A stretch of DNA of 18,189 nt from assembly GCA_023231445.1 (NCBI GenBank), contig JALNVF010000059.1:1-18189 (forward strand), read 5' to 3'. This document shows, piece after piece, positions 5,919-15,900 of this stretch. Origin of the DNA: Treponema sp. (GTDB taxonomy: Bacteria > Spirochaetota > Spirochaetia > Treponematales > Treponemataceae). The translations under genes and the position numbers were made by a program. How positions within the stretch are numbered: the stretch's first letter is position 1; every line of letters begins with the position of its first letter. Below the pieces are notes generated by a model that was not told where the DNA came from, did not search any database, and was given only the letters and a program-made list of their open reading frames with translations.

Positions 5919-8156
5919 ATGTCAGAAGAAGACATAAAACAGCTTTTTCTAAACCTGGTGCTTAATGTACAGAGAAAACACGAAAATATTACGATGGAGG
6001 AGCAGAACCTCTCTTCCGTTACTGCCAATGTGCGATACCATGACGAAACTCAGGACATAATTATTATGGATGCCAGATTCAGAAAGGTTTATAAAATAGA
6101 CAATCTCAAGCTTGCATGGCGGAGAATAGCAACGGCGACAGGTAATATATCGTATAAAAATTATTACAGGCAGTTATTTGTTGCCTATGAGATGAATCTT
6201 GATTCGAATCTAAAAGAATTATCTGTAAAAATACAAAGAGACTATGAACCTTCTGCACCGTTAAAAATATATGTACCAAAAGCTTCCGGACTGTTACGAA
6301 CTTTTACACTTTTGGAAATAGAAGATCTAATTGTGTATCAGGCGATTGCTAATGTTCTTATTCCGGATTTTGTAAAAGAAAGAAAAAAATTCGAAATGAA
6401 TACTGTTTTCAGTAATATTTTTTCTAATGACATAGAGAAAAATATATTTTTATTCAGACCATGGAAAGACGGCTATCATGCATACAGAAGAAAAATTGTA
6501 AAAAATTTTGAAAAAGGCTTTATTTATACAGTACATTTCGATCTTGCTGCTTTTTATGACACCATAGATCATAATTCTTTAACCGGGGAACTGATTCATA
6601 AGCAGGATTGTGAGTATGTGATACTGTTGAGGAGATGTCTTGCAGCATGGTCGAATACGAGTGACGCAGAGTATCGAAAAATTAATCATTCTATCCCACA
6701 GGGACCTATTTCATCCAGTGTATTTGCAGAATTATATCTGCTGCCTCTTGATGAAAAAATGGATAACTCCGGTTTCATATATTCGAGATATGTTGACGAT
6801 ATTGTTTTACAGGGAAAAACGAGAGAGGAAGTTATTAGAGGAATTGTCTGTCTTGATAAATTATGCAAAGATAAGGGGCTTGTGCCTCAAAGCAGTAAAT
6901 TTGAAATCATAAAAGCAGAAACGAAAGAACAGGCACTTGGAAAAAAACCGAGCATTTCATTTTCGGAAAAAACAATAATTTCTAAGAACGATGATGAGCT
7001 GCTGAAAAACTTTAAGAAAGCGTTTGAAGAGAATCCTGTTAACGGCTCATCAATTCGATATATGTTAAAAGCATGCAGAAGAGATGGTGCCCTGGTTTCT
7101 GTTGTACTTGAAGAATTCGATTCACATTATGAATTAGCAGAGGATATGTGTGAGTATCTTTCATATAATCCTGATTTTGCTATATTGATTGAAGCAAAAT
7201 TTGGTAATTCATTGTTATATGGCAGTATCCCATATGATTATGTAGAAAGTGTTTTGTGGAAATTATTTGCAAAAATGAACACATCTTCACCGTTGGATCA
7301 GAAATATGAAAAGAGAGCAATGGAGTTACTGGTAAATCAGAAATCTGTAGCTATGCAGTATTGTCTTTATATTTATTTAGCATCGTGTAAAGACCATAAC
7401 CTTATCGCCTGGCTAAGTTATTGCAAATCTGCTTTGATGCAGGCTTTGATAGTGCCGTATTTTTCATTTAGCATTGTCTTACAGTCTTCATTTTCCGATC
7501 TTTTTGTTGCATTTGACAATCGGACTTCGAAGACTCCTATGATAGCCTTAAATAATTATCTTAAAATGGGTGTTTTAACCGGAGAAATATCAACTGATTC
7601 CGTTGCACAATTTTATTTACAGGAGCATTTAGACATAAGGACAAAGTATGAGACGATTTGTTATTTTCTTGAGAAAGATTATGGCATAAAAGGAAAAACT
7701 GAATGGAAATTATTTTATGGAACTGATTATATAACGGCATGCGAATTAATGGCAGCTATACATAAATCGATTAATATTGATAAAACTCTCTGGTTGAATC
7801 TGTTTGACAGTTTTAATGATATAACCGTAAAGAAATTGATTGAATGGTTGAATATATGGCAGCCTGCTGTTACGTGGCCGTCTTTATCTGACAGAACAGG
7901 AAAAATAAAAGATTATGGAACTTTGATAAATTGTGAAAAAAGTAAAAATCAGTTTACAACACAATATTTAAAATTGGCAAAGGCGTTATGGGCTATTCAT
8001 AAAAGGAGATGCTGTACACCTTTGTCACATCCGAAAGATTTGCATACAGCAGAAGTTACTACCTTTATAACCGCAGGCGAGAAGACTGAAATGACTAGGC
8101 AAATTAGAATTGAATACGATGAAATTGATAACATATTACGGGGACATAGGTTGTAA
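5919..8156 (+). CDS. Reverse transcriptase with helical C-terminus and putative HEPN motif (AbiA-like abortive infection protein)
   Basis: Counting from ATG 5919 (745 aa), RT motif A is HFDLAAFYDTIDH with Asp208, motif B is IPQGPISSSVFAELYL from 259, and motif C is RYVDDI with the catalytic Asp pair at 293-294. The palm ends near residue 350. The remaining ~390 residues are helix-rich without a maturase or retron-type thumb I recognise. Near the end, HKRRCCTPLSHP gives R697-x6-H704, matching the HEPN ribonuclease pattern; AbiA of Lactococcus has an RT followed by a C-terminal HEPN domain and aborts phage infection. Position between two restriction systems fits defence. The gene is AT-richer than its neighbours, suggesting separate transfer. 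The start is uncertain: ATG 5919 has no clear ribosome site, and TTG 5868 would overlap the promoter. RT is certain; the AbiA and HEPN assignment is moderate. No retron msr/msd is evident. Confidence 0.85.
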   Translation: MSEEDIKQLFLNLVLNVQRKHENITMEEQNLSSVTANVRYHDETQDIIIMDARFRKVYKIDNLKLAWRRIATATGNISYKNYYRQLFVAYEMNLDSNLKELSVKIQRDYEPSAPLKIYVPKASGLLRTFTLLEIEDLIVYQAIANVLIPDFVKERKKFEMNTVFSNIFSNDIEKNIFLFRPWKDGYHAYRRKIVKNFEKGFIYTVHFDLAAFYDTIDHNSLTGELIHKQDCEYVILLRRCLAAWSNTSDAEYRKINHSIPQGPISSSVFAELYLLPLDEKMDNSGFIYSRYVDDIVLQGKTREEVIRGIVCLDKLCKDKGLVPQSSKFEIIKAETKEQALGKKPSISFSEKTIISKNDDELLKNFKKAFEENPVNGSSIRYMLKACRRDGALVSVVLEEFDSHYELAEDMCEYLSYNPDFAILIEAKFGNSLLYGSIPYDYVESVLWKLFAKMNTSSPLDQKYEKRAMELLVNQKSVAMQYCLYIYLASCKDHNLIAWLSYCKSALMQALIVPYFSFSIVLQSSFSDLFVAFDNRTSKTPMIALNNYLKMGVLTGEISTDSVAQFYLQEHLDIRTKYETICYFLEKDYGIKGKTEWKLFYGTDYITACELMAAIHKSINIDKTLWLNLFDSFNDITVKKLIEWLNIWQPAVTWPSLSDRTGKIKDYGTLINCEKSKNQFTTQYLKLAKALWAIHKRRCCTPLSHPKDLHTAEVTTFITAGEKTEMTRQIRIEYDEIDNILRGHRL

Positions 8157-8256
8157 GTTTGATTTTTTTTTAGCAATCAGTCTGCGAATAATGCATTGAA
8201 AAGAAGTGATATGTCAAAATAAATGCGCCCCTGTCATAAAAAGTGTGTAAATGACA

Positions 8257-8583
8257 TTATTCAACAGAGCGGAACATGCTCTTCAAACAGAATTGCAAAC
8301 TGGTTTCTGGCAAGTCCCCCTTGTTTATTTCAGCATATTTATTATACTTTACTATAAGTTTTTCATATTTTGCAACACGGATAAATTATGTTAATACAGT
8401 AAATGCAGCATATTCAATCCATCCTGATTTATTTCTGACAGGTTCCTTATTTTTGAATAGACAGAATGAATATGATTCCCCTATATCTGTGATGTCATCA
8501 TATTTTTTATACCTCTTCGGAAATTACAGCAATTTGCGGAATGTTTTGTCGATATCTACAAATTTTGTACTAATTCCGGTATA
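8257..8583 (-). pseudogene. Possible degraded gene of unknown function
   Basis: The minus strand reads about 108 codons with the composition of a normal soluble protein (for example the segments FPKRYKKYDDITDIGESYSF, NKSGWIEYAAFTVLT and VAKYEKLIVKYNKYAEINKG), interrupted by only two TAA codons (8524-8526 and 8386-8388) and ending at TAA 8257-8259. The uninterrupted plus-strand frame over the same bases (8276-8602) encodes an unlikely mix of Phe, Tyr, Ser and Leu with no clear Shine-Dalgarno, so I think it is the shadow. No family is recognised. The stop lies next to the IS256-like end, so it may be the remnant of a cargo or disrupted gene. Low confidence. Confidence 0.3.
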
Positions 8584-8609
8584 CTATCTGGTATATCATT
8601 AAAGGATAG

Positions 8610-8639
8610 TTACAAAGTCTTCCTTATCGAATGTAATAA
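8610..8639 (+). promoter_or_regulatory. Candidate promoter of the hsdMS genes
   Basis: TTACAA (8610-8615) and TAATAA (8634-8639) are 18 bp apart. The ribosome site AAGGA (8645-8649) follows, 8 nt before the hsdM ATG, so the leader would be very short. A plausible but unremarkable match. Confidence 0.35.
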
Positions 8640-8657
8640 TCAGCAAGGATACATAAA

Positions 8658-11414
8658 ATGAACAAACAGCAGCTAGCATCAAAAATTTGGGAAAGTGCAA
8701 ACAAAATGCGCTCTAAAATAGAGGCCAACGAGTACAAAGACTACATATTGGGGTTTATATTCTATAAATATCTATCTGACCGGGAAGTTTCTTATCTTAA
8801 AAAGGAACATTACAGCGATGAAGATATCATAAAACTGACAAACGATGACAAAGAGGACAGAGAACATATCAGAAAAAATCTCGGCTATTTTATTTCATAT
8901 GACAGTCTTTTTTCCACATGGATTGACCCCAAGAGTAAGTTCAGCGTAAAGAATGTGCAGACGGCACTTACAAATTTTGCTGTTTATATAGAAGATTCAA
9001 AACGAAAAGTTTTTGAGGGAATTTTTGACTCGCTCGAGTCAGGACTTACTAAACTCGGAACTTCCACCGCTGAACAGACAAAAGCCGTTTCAGATCTGCT
9101 TCAGCTAATCAAAGGCATTCCGATGGACGGAAAACAGGATTACGATGTTCTGGGATTTGTTTATGAGTATCTTATAAGCCAATTCGCCGCGAATGCAGGA
9201 AAAAAAGCAGGAGAATTTTATACACCTCACGAAGTGTCGCTTCTTATGGCGGAAATTGTTGCTGAACACTTAAAAAATAAAGAACAAATAAAAATTTATG
9301 ACCCTACATCGGGCTCCGGTTCTTTACTTATAAATATCGGACGAGCTGCAGGTAAATATATTGATCCCAAGAAAATAGTGTATTATGCACAGGAGCTCAA
9401 GCAGAACACCTATAATTTGACCCGCATGAATCTTATAATGCGCGGAATTAACCCTTCAAACATTACTACACGGAACGGCGATACACTGGCAAAAGACTGG
9501 CCGTATTTTGATGAAAATAATCCGGAAAATACTTATAATCCCCTTTTTGTTGATGCTGTTGTTTCGAATCCGCCGTATTCCCAGAAGTGGGACAATAAAG
9601 ATATGTCCGCAAATGTCCGTTTTAAGGAATACGGGCTTGCACCGAAGGGAAAGGCTGATTATGCGTTTTTGCTGCACGATTTGTATCATCTGCAGCCGGA
9701 CGGAATTGAGACGATTGTTCTGCCTCACGGAGTTTTATTCCGCGGTAAGTCGGATGACAAGAGCGAAGGACAGATACGCTCTACGCTCATTGAAAAAAAC
9801 CGGATTGATGCAATTATCGGTCTTCCTCCGAATATTTTCTTCGGAACCGGAATTCCGACAATTATTATGATTCTTAAAAAGCAGAAACAGGATGATAATG
9901 TGCTGATTGTCGATGCTTCAAGGCATTTCATAAAGGCGGGTAAAAATAATAAACTTCAGGAATCCGATATAAAGCGCATTGTTGATGTTGTCGTTCAACG
10001 GAAATCAGTTGCGAAATTCTCACGACTCGTGAGACGCGATGAGATTCGCAAAAATGATTATAACCTTAACATTCCGCGGTATGTCGACAGCGGAGAATGT
10101 CCTGAAAGCTATGATATGTATGCTACAATGTTCGGAGGTTGTCCCGATAGGGAGATAGATTTATTTAGTGAGCTTTGGACTGCATTCCCGAGCCTTAAGA
10201 ATGAACTGTTTGAGGAAAGTACTATTCCCTACCATCAGCTGCGGACATCGGATATTAAGGATACTGTTTTTAAAAACGACGGAGTCAAAGCCTGGACAAA
10301 GAAGTTTGAATCGAAATTTAAAGACTTTAAGCAGTATCTTAATAGTGAATTAATTGTACCGGTTCTTGAGGTAAATATCAGCCGGGTAGAGGATACTGTT
10401 TCGGAAAGTATATTTACACGGCTTAAAAATATTCCGTTAATAGATAACTATCAGGCATTCCAGGCGTTTGATGACAGCTGGCAGATAATTTCGACCGATA
10501 TTGAAGTGATACAGACGGAAGGGTTGAATGCCGCTCGACAGGTGGATCCGAATATGATAACCAGAAAGAAAGGTGAAGAAGAATATACCGTGCAGGACGG
10601 TTGGACGGGACATATTCTGCCGTTTGAACTGGTACAGAAAAAATTTTTAAAAATTGATTTGGACGCACTTGAAGCATTGCAGGACAAAATAAGGAAAATA
10701 CAAAGTGAATACGATGAATTGATTGCGGATTTAACGGAAGACGAACGGGAACTTAATATTCTTAAGGATGATGAAAATTTATTTGATTTTAAGGAAGTTG
10801 AATCAAAAATACTTGAGAACTATGCCGATGTTGAATCCGAAGAAATAGAGGCGTTACGGAAATACAACGGGCTATCAGTAAAAGAAAAGAAAGCGTATCA
10901 GGTAGTTAGTAATGTAATTGACTGGGGGAAACTCGAAATCAGCAAAACCGGCGTTTATACAAAAACAGCTGTTAATACCCGGATTCTTGAACTGCAGAAA
11001 GAACATCAGTTTGAAGCAGGTTCCACCGAAGCAAAACTTGTGTACATCTATAGCCGATTATGTGAAGAAAAAGATTTGTCTAAAAAACTAAAGGCAGCTG
11101 AAAATGAGTTACATGAAAGAACTAAAACAGTAATAGAAAACCTTTCCGATGAACAGGTTCATGAAATGCTTTCCCTGAAATGGATCGAACCGCTTGATAG
11201 CAGAATACACCGTTTACCTGATGAGGTAATTAACAACTTTGTTGTAAAACTTGAACTTCTTAAAAAGAAGTATGAAACAACGTACGTTCATGTAGCGGAA
11301 GATATAAAAAAAGCGGAAAAAAAAATAAGCGATATGATAAACAAATTGACCGGTGATGAATTTGATATGAAGGGATTGAAAGAATTTCAAAAACTGTTAA
11401 ATGGCGGTAACTAA
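8658..11414 (+). CDS. hsdM: Type I restriction-modification system DNA methyltransferase subunit (N6-adenine)
   Basis: HsdM provides SAM-dependent N6-adenine methylation in the M2S complex and is also required for restriction with HsdR. Seen: the N-terminal HsdM helical domain (SKIWESANKMRSKIEANEYKDYILGFIFYKYLSDRE split over 9-43), GEFYTPHEVSLLMAEI (185-200), motif I YDPTSGSGSLL (214-224) and motif IV NPPYS (304-308). The catalytic half ends near residue 480. A further ~430 residues of charged, coiled-coil-like sequence (from about 560 on, ending KKAEKKISDMINKLTGDEF) make it 918 aa, against about 520-530 for EcoKI or EcoR124I HsdM. Such long forms occur in many gut and oral bacteria, and the tail may help hold HsdS. 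AAGGA lies 8 nt before the ATG. The stop overlaps hsdS by 14 nt. Confidence 0.95.
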   Translation: MNKQQLASKIWESANKMRSKIEANEYKDYILGFIFYKYLSDREVSYLKKEHYSDEDIIKLTNDDKEDREHIRKNLGYFISYDSLFSTWIDPKSKFSVKNVQTALTNFAVYIEDSKRKVFEGIFDSLESGLTKLGTSTAEQTKAVSDLLQLIKGIPMDGKQDYDVLGFVYEYLISQFAANAGKKAGEFYTPHEVSLLMAEIVAEHLKNKEQIKIYDPTSGSGSLLINIGRAAGKYIDPKKIVYYAQELKQNTYNLTRMNLIMRGINPSNITTRNGDTLAKDWPYFDENNPENTYNPLFVDAVVSNPPYSQKWDNKDMSANVRFKEYGLAPKGKADYAFLLHDLYHLQPDGIETIVLPHGVLFRGKSDDKSEGQIRSTLIEKNRIDAIIGLPPNIFFGTGIPTIIMILKKQKQDDNVLIVDASRHFIKAGKNNKLQESDIKRIVDVVVQRKSVAKFSRLVRRDEIRKNDYNLNIPRYVDSGECPESYDMYATMFGGCPDREIDLFSELWTAFPSLKNELFEESTIPYHQLRTSDIKDTVFKNDGVKAWTKKFESKFKDFKQYLNSELIVPVLEVNISRVEDTVSESIFTRLKNIPLIDNYQAFQAFDDSWQIISTDIEVIQTEGLNAARQVDPNMITRKKGEEEYTVQDGWTGHILPFELVQKKFLKIDLDALEALQDKIRKIQSEYDELIADLTEDERELNILKDDENLFDFKEVESKILENYADVESEEIEALRKYNGLSVKEKKAYQVVSNVIDWGKLEISKTGVYTKTAVNTRILELQKEHQFEAGSTEAKLVYIYSRLCEEKDLSKKLKAAENELHERTKTVIENLSDEQVHEMLSLKWIEPLDSRIHRLPDEVINNFVVKLELLKKKYETTYVHVAEDIKKAEKKISDMINKLTGDEFDMKGLKEFQKLLNGGN

Positions 11415-12636
11415 TATGACAGAAAAGAAAAATATCCCTACCATCCGGTTTATTGAATTTGATGGAAAGTGGGAAGAAAAACAGCTGAATACCATTGTTG
11501 ATAGAGTTACAAGGAAAAACGAACAAATGGAATCTACTTTACCACTTACGATTTCAGCACAATATGGACTTATAGCTCAGAATCAATTTTTTAACAGACA
11601 AATTGCAAGTAAAGACGTAAGTGAATATTTTCTCATAAAAAAAGGTGAATTTGCTTATAATAAAAGTTATTCATCCGAATATCCTTGGGGAACAATAAAA
11701 AGACTTGATAATTATGATTCAGGTGTATTATCAACTTTATATATTATGTTTGTTCCAAAGAATATCGATTCGGATTACATTTTTACTTATTATGATACTG
11801 CTTATTGGTATAAAGAAATTTCAAAAATAGCGGCAGAAGGAGCACGTAACCATGGCTTACTTAATATTGCTCCCGTAGATTTTTTTAATACTTTTTTGTT
11901 TTTTCCGAAATCATCGAAAGAGCAACAGAATATAGGTTTGCTATTTCAAATTTTTGACTCTTTTATACAAAATACACAGCAGAAACTGGACAAGACAATT
12001 GCACTGAAAAAGACGATGCTTGAAAGAATGTTTCCGAAGGAGGAATGTACCGTACCGGAACTAAGATTTGCGGGGTTTATCGGTGACTGGGAGGAAATAA
12101 AACTTGGAGATTTTTTTAAAAAAAATGAGGAAAGAAATCTAGAAGGTATTCCAGTTGACAAAACAATATCTATTGCAACTATGAAATATAATATTAATGG
12201 AAACGGCGCTTCTAAAGAATCTCTATGTGCATATAAAGTTATAAGAATTGGGGATATAGCATTTGAAGGCCATACGAATAACGAATTTCGTTTTGGAAGA
12301 TTTGTTTTGAATGATCTTGGTGCTGGAATAATGTCTCCCAGATTCAGCGTATTAAGACCTAAGGTGTCAATTAATACATGTTTTTGGAAGTATTACATAC
12401 ATTTTGAACCCATCATGCGGAGTATATTAGTAGACGCGACAAAAGCCGGTACTATGATGAACGAATTGGTCATCACTGAGGTTTTTGAAGCAAAATTACT
12501 GATTCCATCAGAACCCGAACAGGAAGCCATCGGCACTTACTTTCAAAACATAGATAAGCTTATTTCCTCATATACGCAGGAGCTGGAGAAACTGAAAAAT
12601 CTGAAAAAAGCCCTTCTTGAACGGATGTTTGTATAG
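11401..12636 (+). CDS. hsdS: Type I restriction-modification system specificity subunit
   Basis: HsdS reads the bipartite DNA target for the methylation and restriction complexes. The protein has the two-fold repeat of the family: each half opens with a similar phrase (IPTIRFIEFDGKWEEKQL near 13-30; VPELRFAGFIGDWEEIKLGD near 219-238) and closes with a long helix (FDSFIQNTQQKLDKTIALKK; FQNIDKLISSYTQELEKLK) ending in LLERMF or MLERMF. The target-recognition domains between them are unlike each other, so the two half-sites differ; the sequence cannot be read off. It starts inside the end of hsdM (ATGGCGGTAACTAA), so translation is coupled; a second ATG at 11416 is possible. 411 aa is a full length, with no sign of truncation. 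An invertible partial hsdS copy was looked for and not seen in the window. Confidence 0.94.
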   Translation: MAVTNMTEKKNIPTIRFIEFDGKWEEKQLNTIVDRVTRKNEQMESTLPLTISAQYGLIAQNQFFNRQIASKDVSEYFLIKKGEFAYNKSYSSEYPWGTIKRLDNYDSGVLSTLYIMFVPKNIDSDYIFTYYDTAYWYKEISKIAAEGARNHGLLNIAPVDFFNTFLFFPKSSKEQQNIGLLFQIFDSFIQNTQQKLDKTIALKKTMLERMFPKEECTVPELRFAGFIGDWEEIKLGDFFKKNEERNLEGIPVDKTISIATMKYNINGNGASKESLCAYKVIRIGDIAFEGHTNNEFRFGRFVLNDLGAGIMSPRFSVLRPKVSINTCFWKYYIHFEPIMRSILVDATKAGTMMNELVITEVFEAKLLIPSEPEQEAIGTYFQNIDKLISSYTQELEKLKNLKKALLERMFV

Positions 12637-12670
12637 CGGAAGTGGTGTACACCGGGATCTGATTTTATAT

Positions 12671-12778
12671 ATGCAGATCAGATTGATCCGTTGCGCAGCG
12701 GAACGGCGAGCCGGAATATTAGGGCAGTTCAACATTGTGTCCCGTGACATATCGGAATATTTGAAACGAATGAAGTGA
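12671..12778 (+). pseudogene. Internally deleted copy of the downstream DUF3791 gene
   Basis: From about 12650 the DNA closely follows the intact gene at 16611-16838 (GATTTTATATATGCAGATCA against GATTTTATACATGCAGATCA, then a shared ATCCG.T.GCAGCGGAACGG), then jumps to its end (GTGACATATCGG.ATAT.TGAAA). The original start codon is gone, but a frame from ATG 12671 to TGA 12776-12778 stays open and encodes 35 residues: the first helix (MQIRLIR.AAER) joined to the last (DISEYLK). The DUF3791 core with the L-F-x-x-x-x-V and G-I-F-H-T-E-G segments has been lost, so normal function is unlikely. Confidence 0.75.
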
Positions 12779-12784
12779 GGTAGT

Positions 12785-12874
12785 ATGTCTGTAAATGATG
12801 ATACGATAAAAACAGCAATGGATCTGACAATGGTGATGGCTGTGTCGGAATTTGCCGATTCTTATTTGAAATAG
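12785..12874 (+). pseudogene. Internally deleted copy of the second small gene of the DUF3791 module
   Basis: MSVNDDTIKTAMDLTMVMAV (residues 1-20) matches the first 20 residues of the 77-aa product at 16829-17062 except for a few changes, then skips 39 codons (117 nt) precisely in frame and continues as FADSYLK before TAG. In the intact copy the deletion end points are the near-repeats AATTGCCG and AATCGCCG, so slippage or short-homology deletion explains it. GAGG at 12777-12780 is a usable ribosome site, so a 29-aa peptide might still be made. The conserved L-Y-N-D...W-W-D-G-P middle is missing. Confidence 0.75.
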
Positions 12875-12892
12875 AAGAATAAAGGATAGAAG

Positions 12893-12906
12893 ACTGCGTA
12901 AGCAGT
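12893..12906 (+). other. Small hairpin ahead of hsdR
   Basis: ACTGC and GCAGT flank GTAA, a GNRA-type tetraloop. It lies 12 nt before the AGAGGA ribosome site of hsdR, and may affect hsdR mRNA stability or be fortuitous. Confidence 0.3.
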
Positions 12907-12932
12907 TGCTCTGCAGTAGAGGATATAAAGAT

Positions 12933-15900
12933 ATGAGTCAGGTATTCAAATACGAAAAAGATTTTGAAGACGCGGTTGTAAACCTCCTTCCGAAATACGG
13001 CTGGAATCAGGAAGTTATAGAATATCCGGATGAGAACAAGCTTCTTGATAACTGGAAACAGATCCTTTTTGACAATAATAATGGTCAGGAAACGTTAAAC
13101 GGCTTCCCGCTTACGGACGGTGAAATGCAGCAGCTGATGGACAGAATAAAAGAACTGAAGAATCCGCTCGCGCTCAACACCTTTATTAACGGCAATGACG
13201 TTGCAATTGTACGGGATAATAAAGATGACAGACTGCATTACGGCAAAGCTGTTTACCTCAAAATTTATCATCGCGACGAAATTGCAGGTGGGGACAGCCG
13301 TTATCAGATTGTGCGCCAGCCTCGGTTTACTATGCCTGACAGTATTTACCCTGAACGGCGTGGTGATTTGATGCTTTTAATAAACGGTATGCCTCTTATC
13401 CATATAGAGCTGAAACGGAGCGGAATTCCGTTGAGCGACGCGGCAAATCAGATTAAAAAATATCACAAAGAAGGTGTCTTTAAGGGACTTTTTTCACTAG
13501 TACAGGTGTTCGTTGCAATGACACCCGATGACGGTATTTATTTTGCGAACCCCGGATATTACGAAAACTTTAATTCCTCCTTCTTTTTTCACTGGGCGGA
13601 TAAAGATAACAATCCGTATACGAAATGGCATGATGTTGTATATCATCTTCTTAATATTCCCATGGCGCATCAGCTTATAGGTTTCTATACAGTGGCGGAT
13701 CACAGCGACGGTGTTTTGAAAGTAATGAGGAGCTATCAGTATTACGCTGCATGGGCTGTAACGGAAGCGGTGCATAAAAAAGAGTGGAATAAAATTGACT
13801 GGACGTATGAAGATCAGCTTGGCGGGTATGTCTGGCATACAACAGGTTCGGGAAAAACAATGACTTCCTTTAAGTCTGCCCAGCTGATTGCGGATTCCGA
13901 CTACGCTGACAAAGTCGTATTTATGCTTGACAGGATAGAACTCGGCAATCAGACTTTTCTTGATTATAAAGGATTTGCCGGCAGTATAGTTGCAGTTCAG
14001 GATACTGATAATACGGGTATACTGATTAAAAAACTGAAGAGTTCAAATGCTTCCGACAAACTGATTGTGACTTCAATCCAGAAAATGAGCCGCATCCGTG
14101 AGGAAAATGCAAAAAATATTACCGACATTGAAAAAATGCAGAAAAAAAGGCTTGTCTTTATTATTGATGAGTGTCATCGGGATGTTTTCGGAGATATGCT
14201 TCAGAATATTAAAAAAACTTTTCCGCGGGCAATTTTCTTCGGATTTACCGGTACACCTATCTTTGATGAAAACAGAAAGAAGATGAACTGTACCGCAGAT
14301 ATTTTCGGCGGAGAATTACATCGTTATACGATTGCACAGGGGATTATTGACAAAAATGTATTGGGTTTTGATCCGTACCGGGTATGCACGTTTAAAGATT
14401 CAAAAGTAAAGGAAGTCGTAGCGCTGGACAAAGCAAAAGCCGTATCTGTTGAAGAAGCCATGGCTGATGAAGCAAAGAAAAAGGTTTTCCTTGCGTGGCG
14501 CAATTCTACTGTTATGAAAATGGCCGGTTATGAAGATGAAAACGGACAATATATAAGAGGCTATGAAGACTATATTCCGAAATCTCAATATTTGACTCCG
14601 GAACATCAGAGAATGGTAGTGGAGGATATAAAAGAAAATTGGATAACGTACAAGGCCGGAACATTTCATGCCTTGTTTGCTACAAGCAGCATTAATGAAG
14701 CTATAGAGTATTACAGAAGAATAAAAAATGAAATTCCCGATATGAAAGTAACCGCTTTGTTTGATCCGAGTATAGACAATTCCGGTGACTTACAACTTGA
14801 TAAAGAAGACGGTATTGAAGAAATACTCAAAGATTATAATAAGATGTATAATCAGAGATTCAAATTCGACACTCATTATCTTTTCAAAAAGGATATAACA
14901 GCCAGACTTGCTCATAAAGCTGCATATCTTGGAATAAGCACGCGCCCAGAAGAACAACTTGATCTGCTTATTGTAGTGAATCAGATGCTTACAGGTTTCG
15001 ACTCAAAGTGGATAAACACGCTTTATATCGATAAAGAAATGGAGTATGAAAGCATAATTCAGTCTTTCTCCAGAACGAACAGGCTTTTTGCTGAAGAATC
15101 AAAACCGTTCGGTATTATCCGGTATTACAGGCGTCCGTATACAATGGAAAACCGGATTAAACAGGCTTTCAAGCTTTATTCCGGTGACAGACCGATAGCT
15201 GTTTTTGTAAGCAAAATAGAAAAAAATATCGAACAGATTAACAAAATATACCGGGAAATACTGCCTTTGTTTCCGAAGAATAAAGACAATGAACAGGATC
15301 TTTCTGCATTACCGAAAGAAGCCTCAGACAGAGCGAAATTTGCAAAGTTATTCAATCAGTTAAATGCATTTCTTGATGCGGCGAAAGTACAGGGGTTTAC
15401 CTGGAATAAAACGGTATATGAAACGATACATAAAGAAGCCGATGAGGAGGAGCATACATCTTCAATAAAAGTGGAAATTTCACAGGCTGTCTATATGACA
15501 CTACTTCTTCGGTATAAAGAATTGAATCAGACCGGCGGAGAAAGTCCTGGAGATGATATTCCTTATGACTTAAAAGGCTATCTTGTAGAAACTGATACAG
15601 GTAAAATTGATGCCGATTTTATGAACAGCAATTTTGCAAAGTTCATAAAAGCCCGTGAACAGAAAGAAGATGATGCGGTTGTCGTTGCAGCACGCAACGC
15701 TCTTCACAAAACGTTTGCAACGCTTACAAAAGAAGAACAGAAATTTGCGAATATGTTTCTTCATGACATTGAACAGGATCTGATACTGGTTGACCCCGAT
15801 AAAACATTTCGGGATTACATTACGCAATATCAATCAAAAGCAAAAGATGAGGAAATCAGAAAAATCGTTGATGCTCTTGGTCTGGATGAATTGAAACTTC

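Larger units (their letters stand above)
8157..8657. other. Decayed AT-rich interval between the RT gene and hsdM
   Basis: A T9 tract at 8163-8171 directly follows the RT stop, but I see no convincing stem before it. TGTCAT (8232-8237) and ATGACA (8251-8256) form an inverted repeat in a stretch reading CTGTCATAAAAAGTGTGTAA, which resembles the terminal repeats of IS256-family elements, though no transposase is present. The rest is covered by a plus-strand frame with no good ribosome site and a minus-strand frame with two stops (listed separately as a pseudogene). Confidence 0.4.

Noticed and set aside
8163..8171. Rho-independent terminator after the RT gene
   Set aside because: The T9 tract is clear, but I could not find a stable stem directly before it.
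8276..8602. 108-aa plus-strand hydrophobic ORF
   Set aside because: Composition (Phe, Tyr, Ser, Leu) looks like an antisense shadow of AT-rich DNA; poor ribosome site; the minus strand reads more like a degraded protein.
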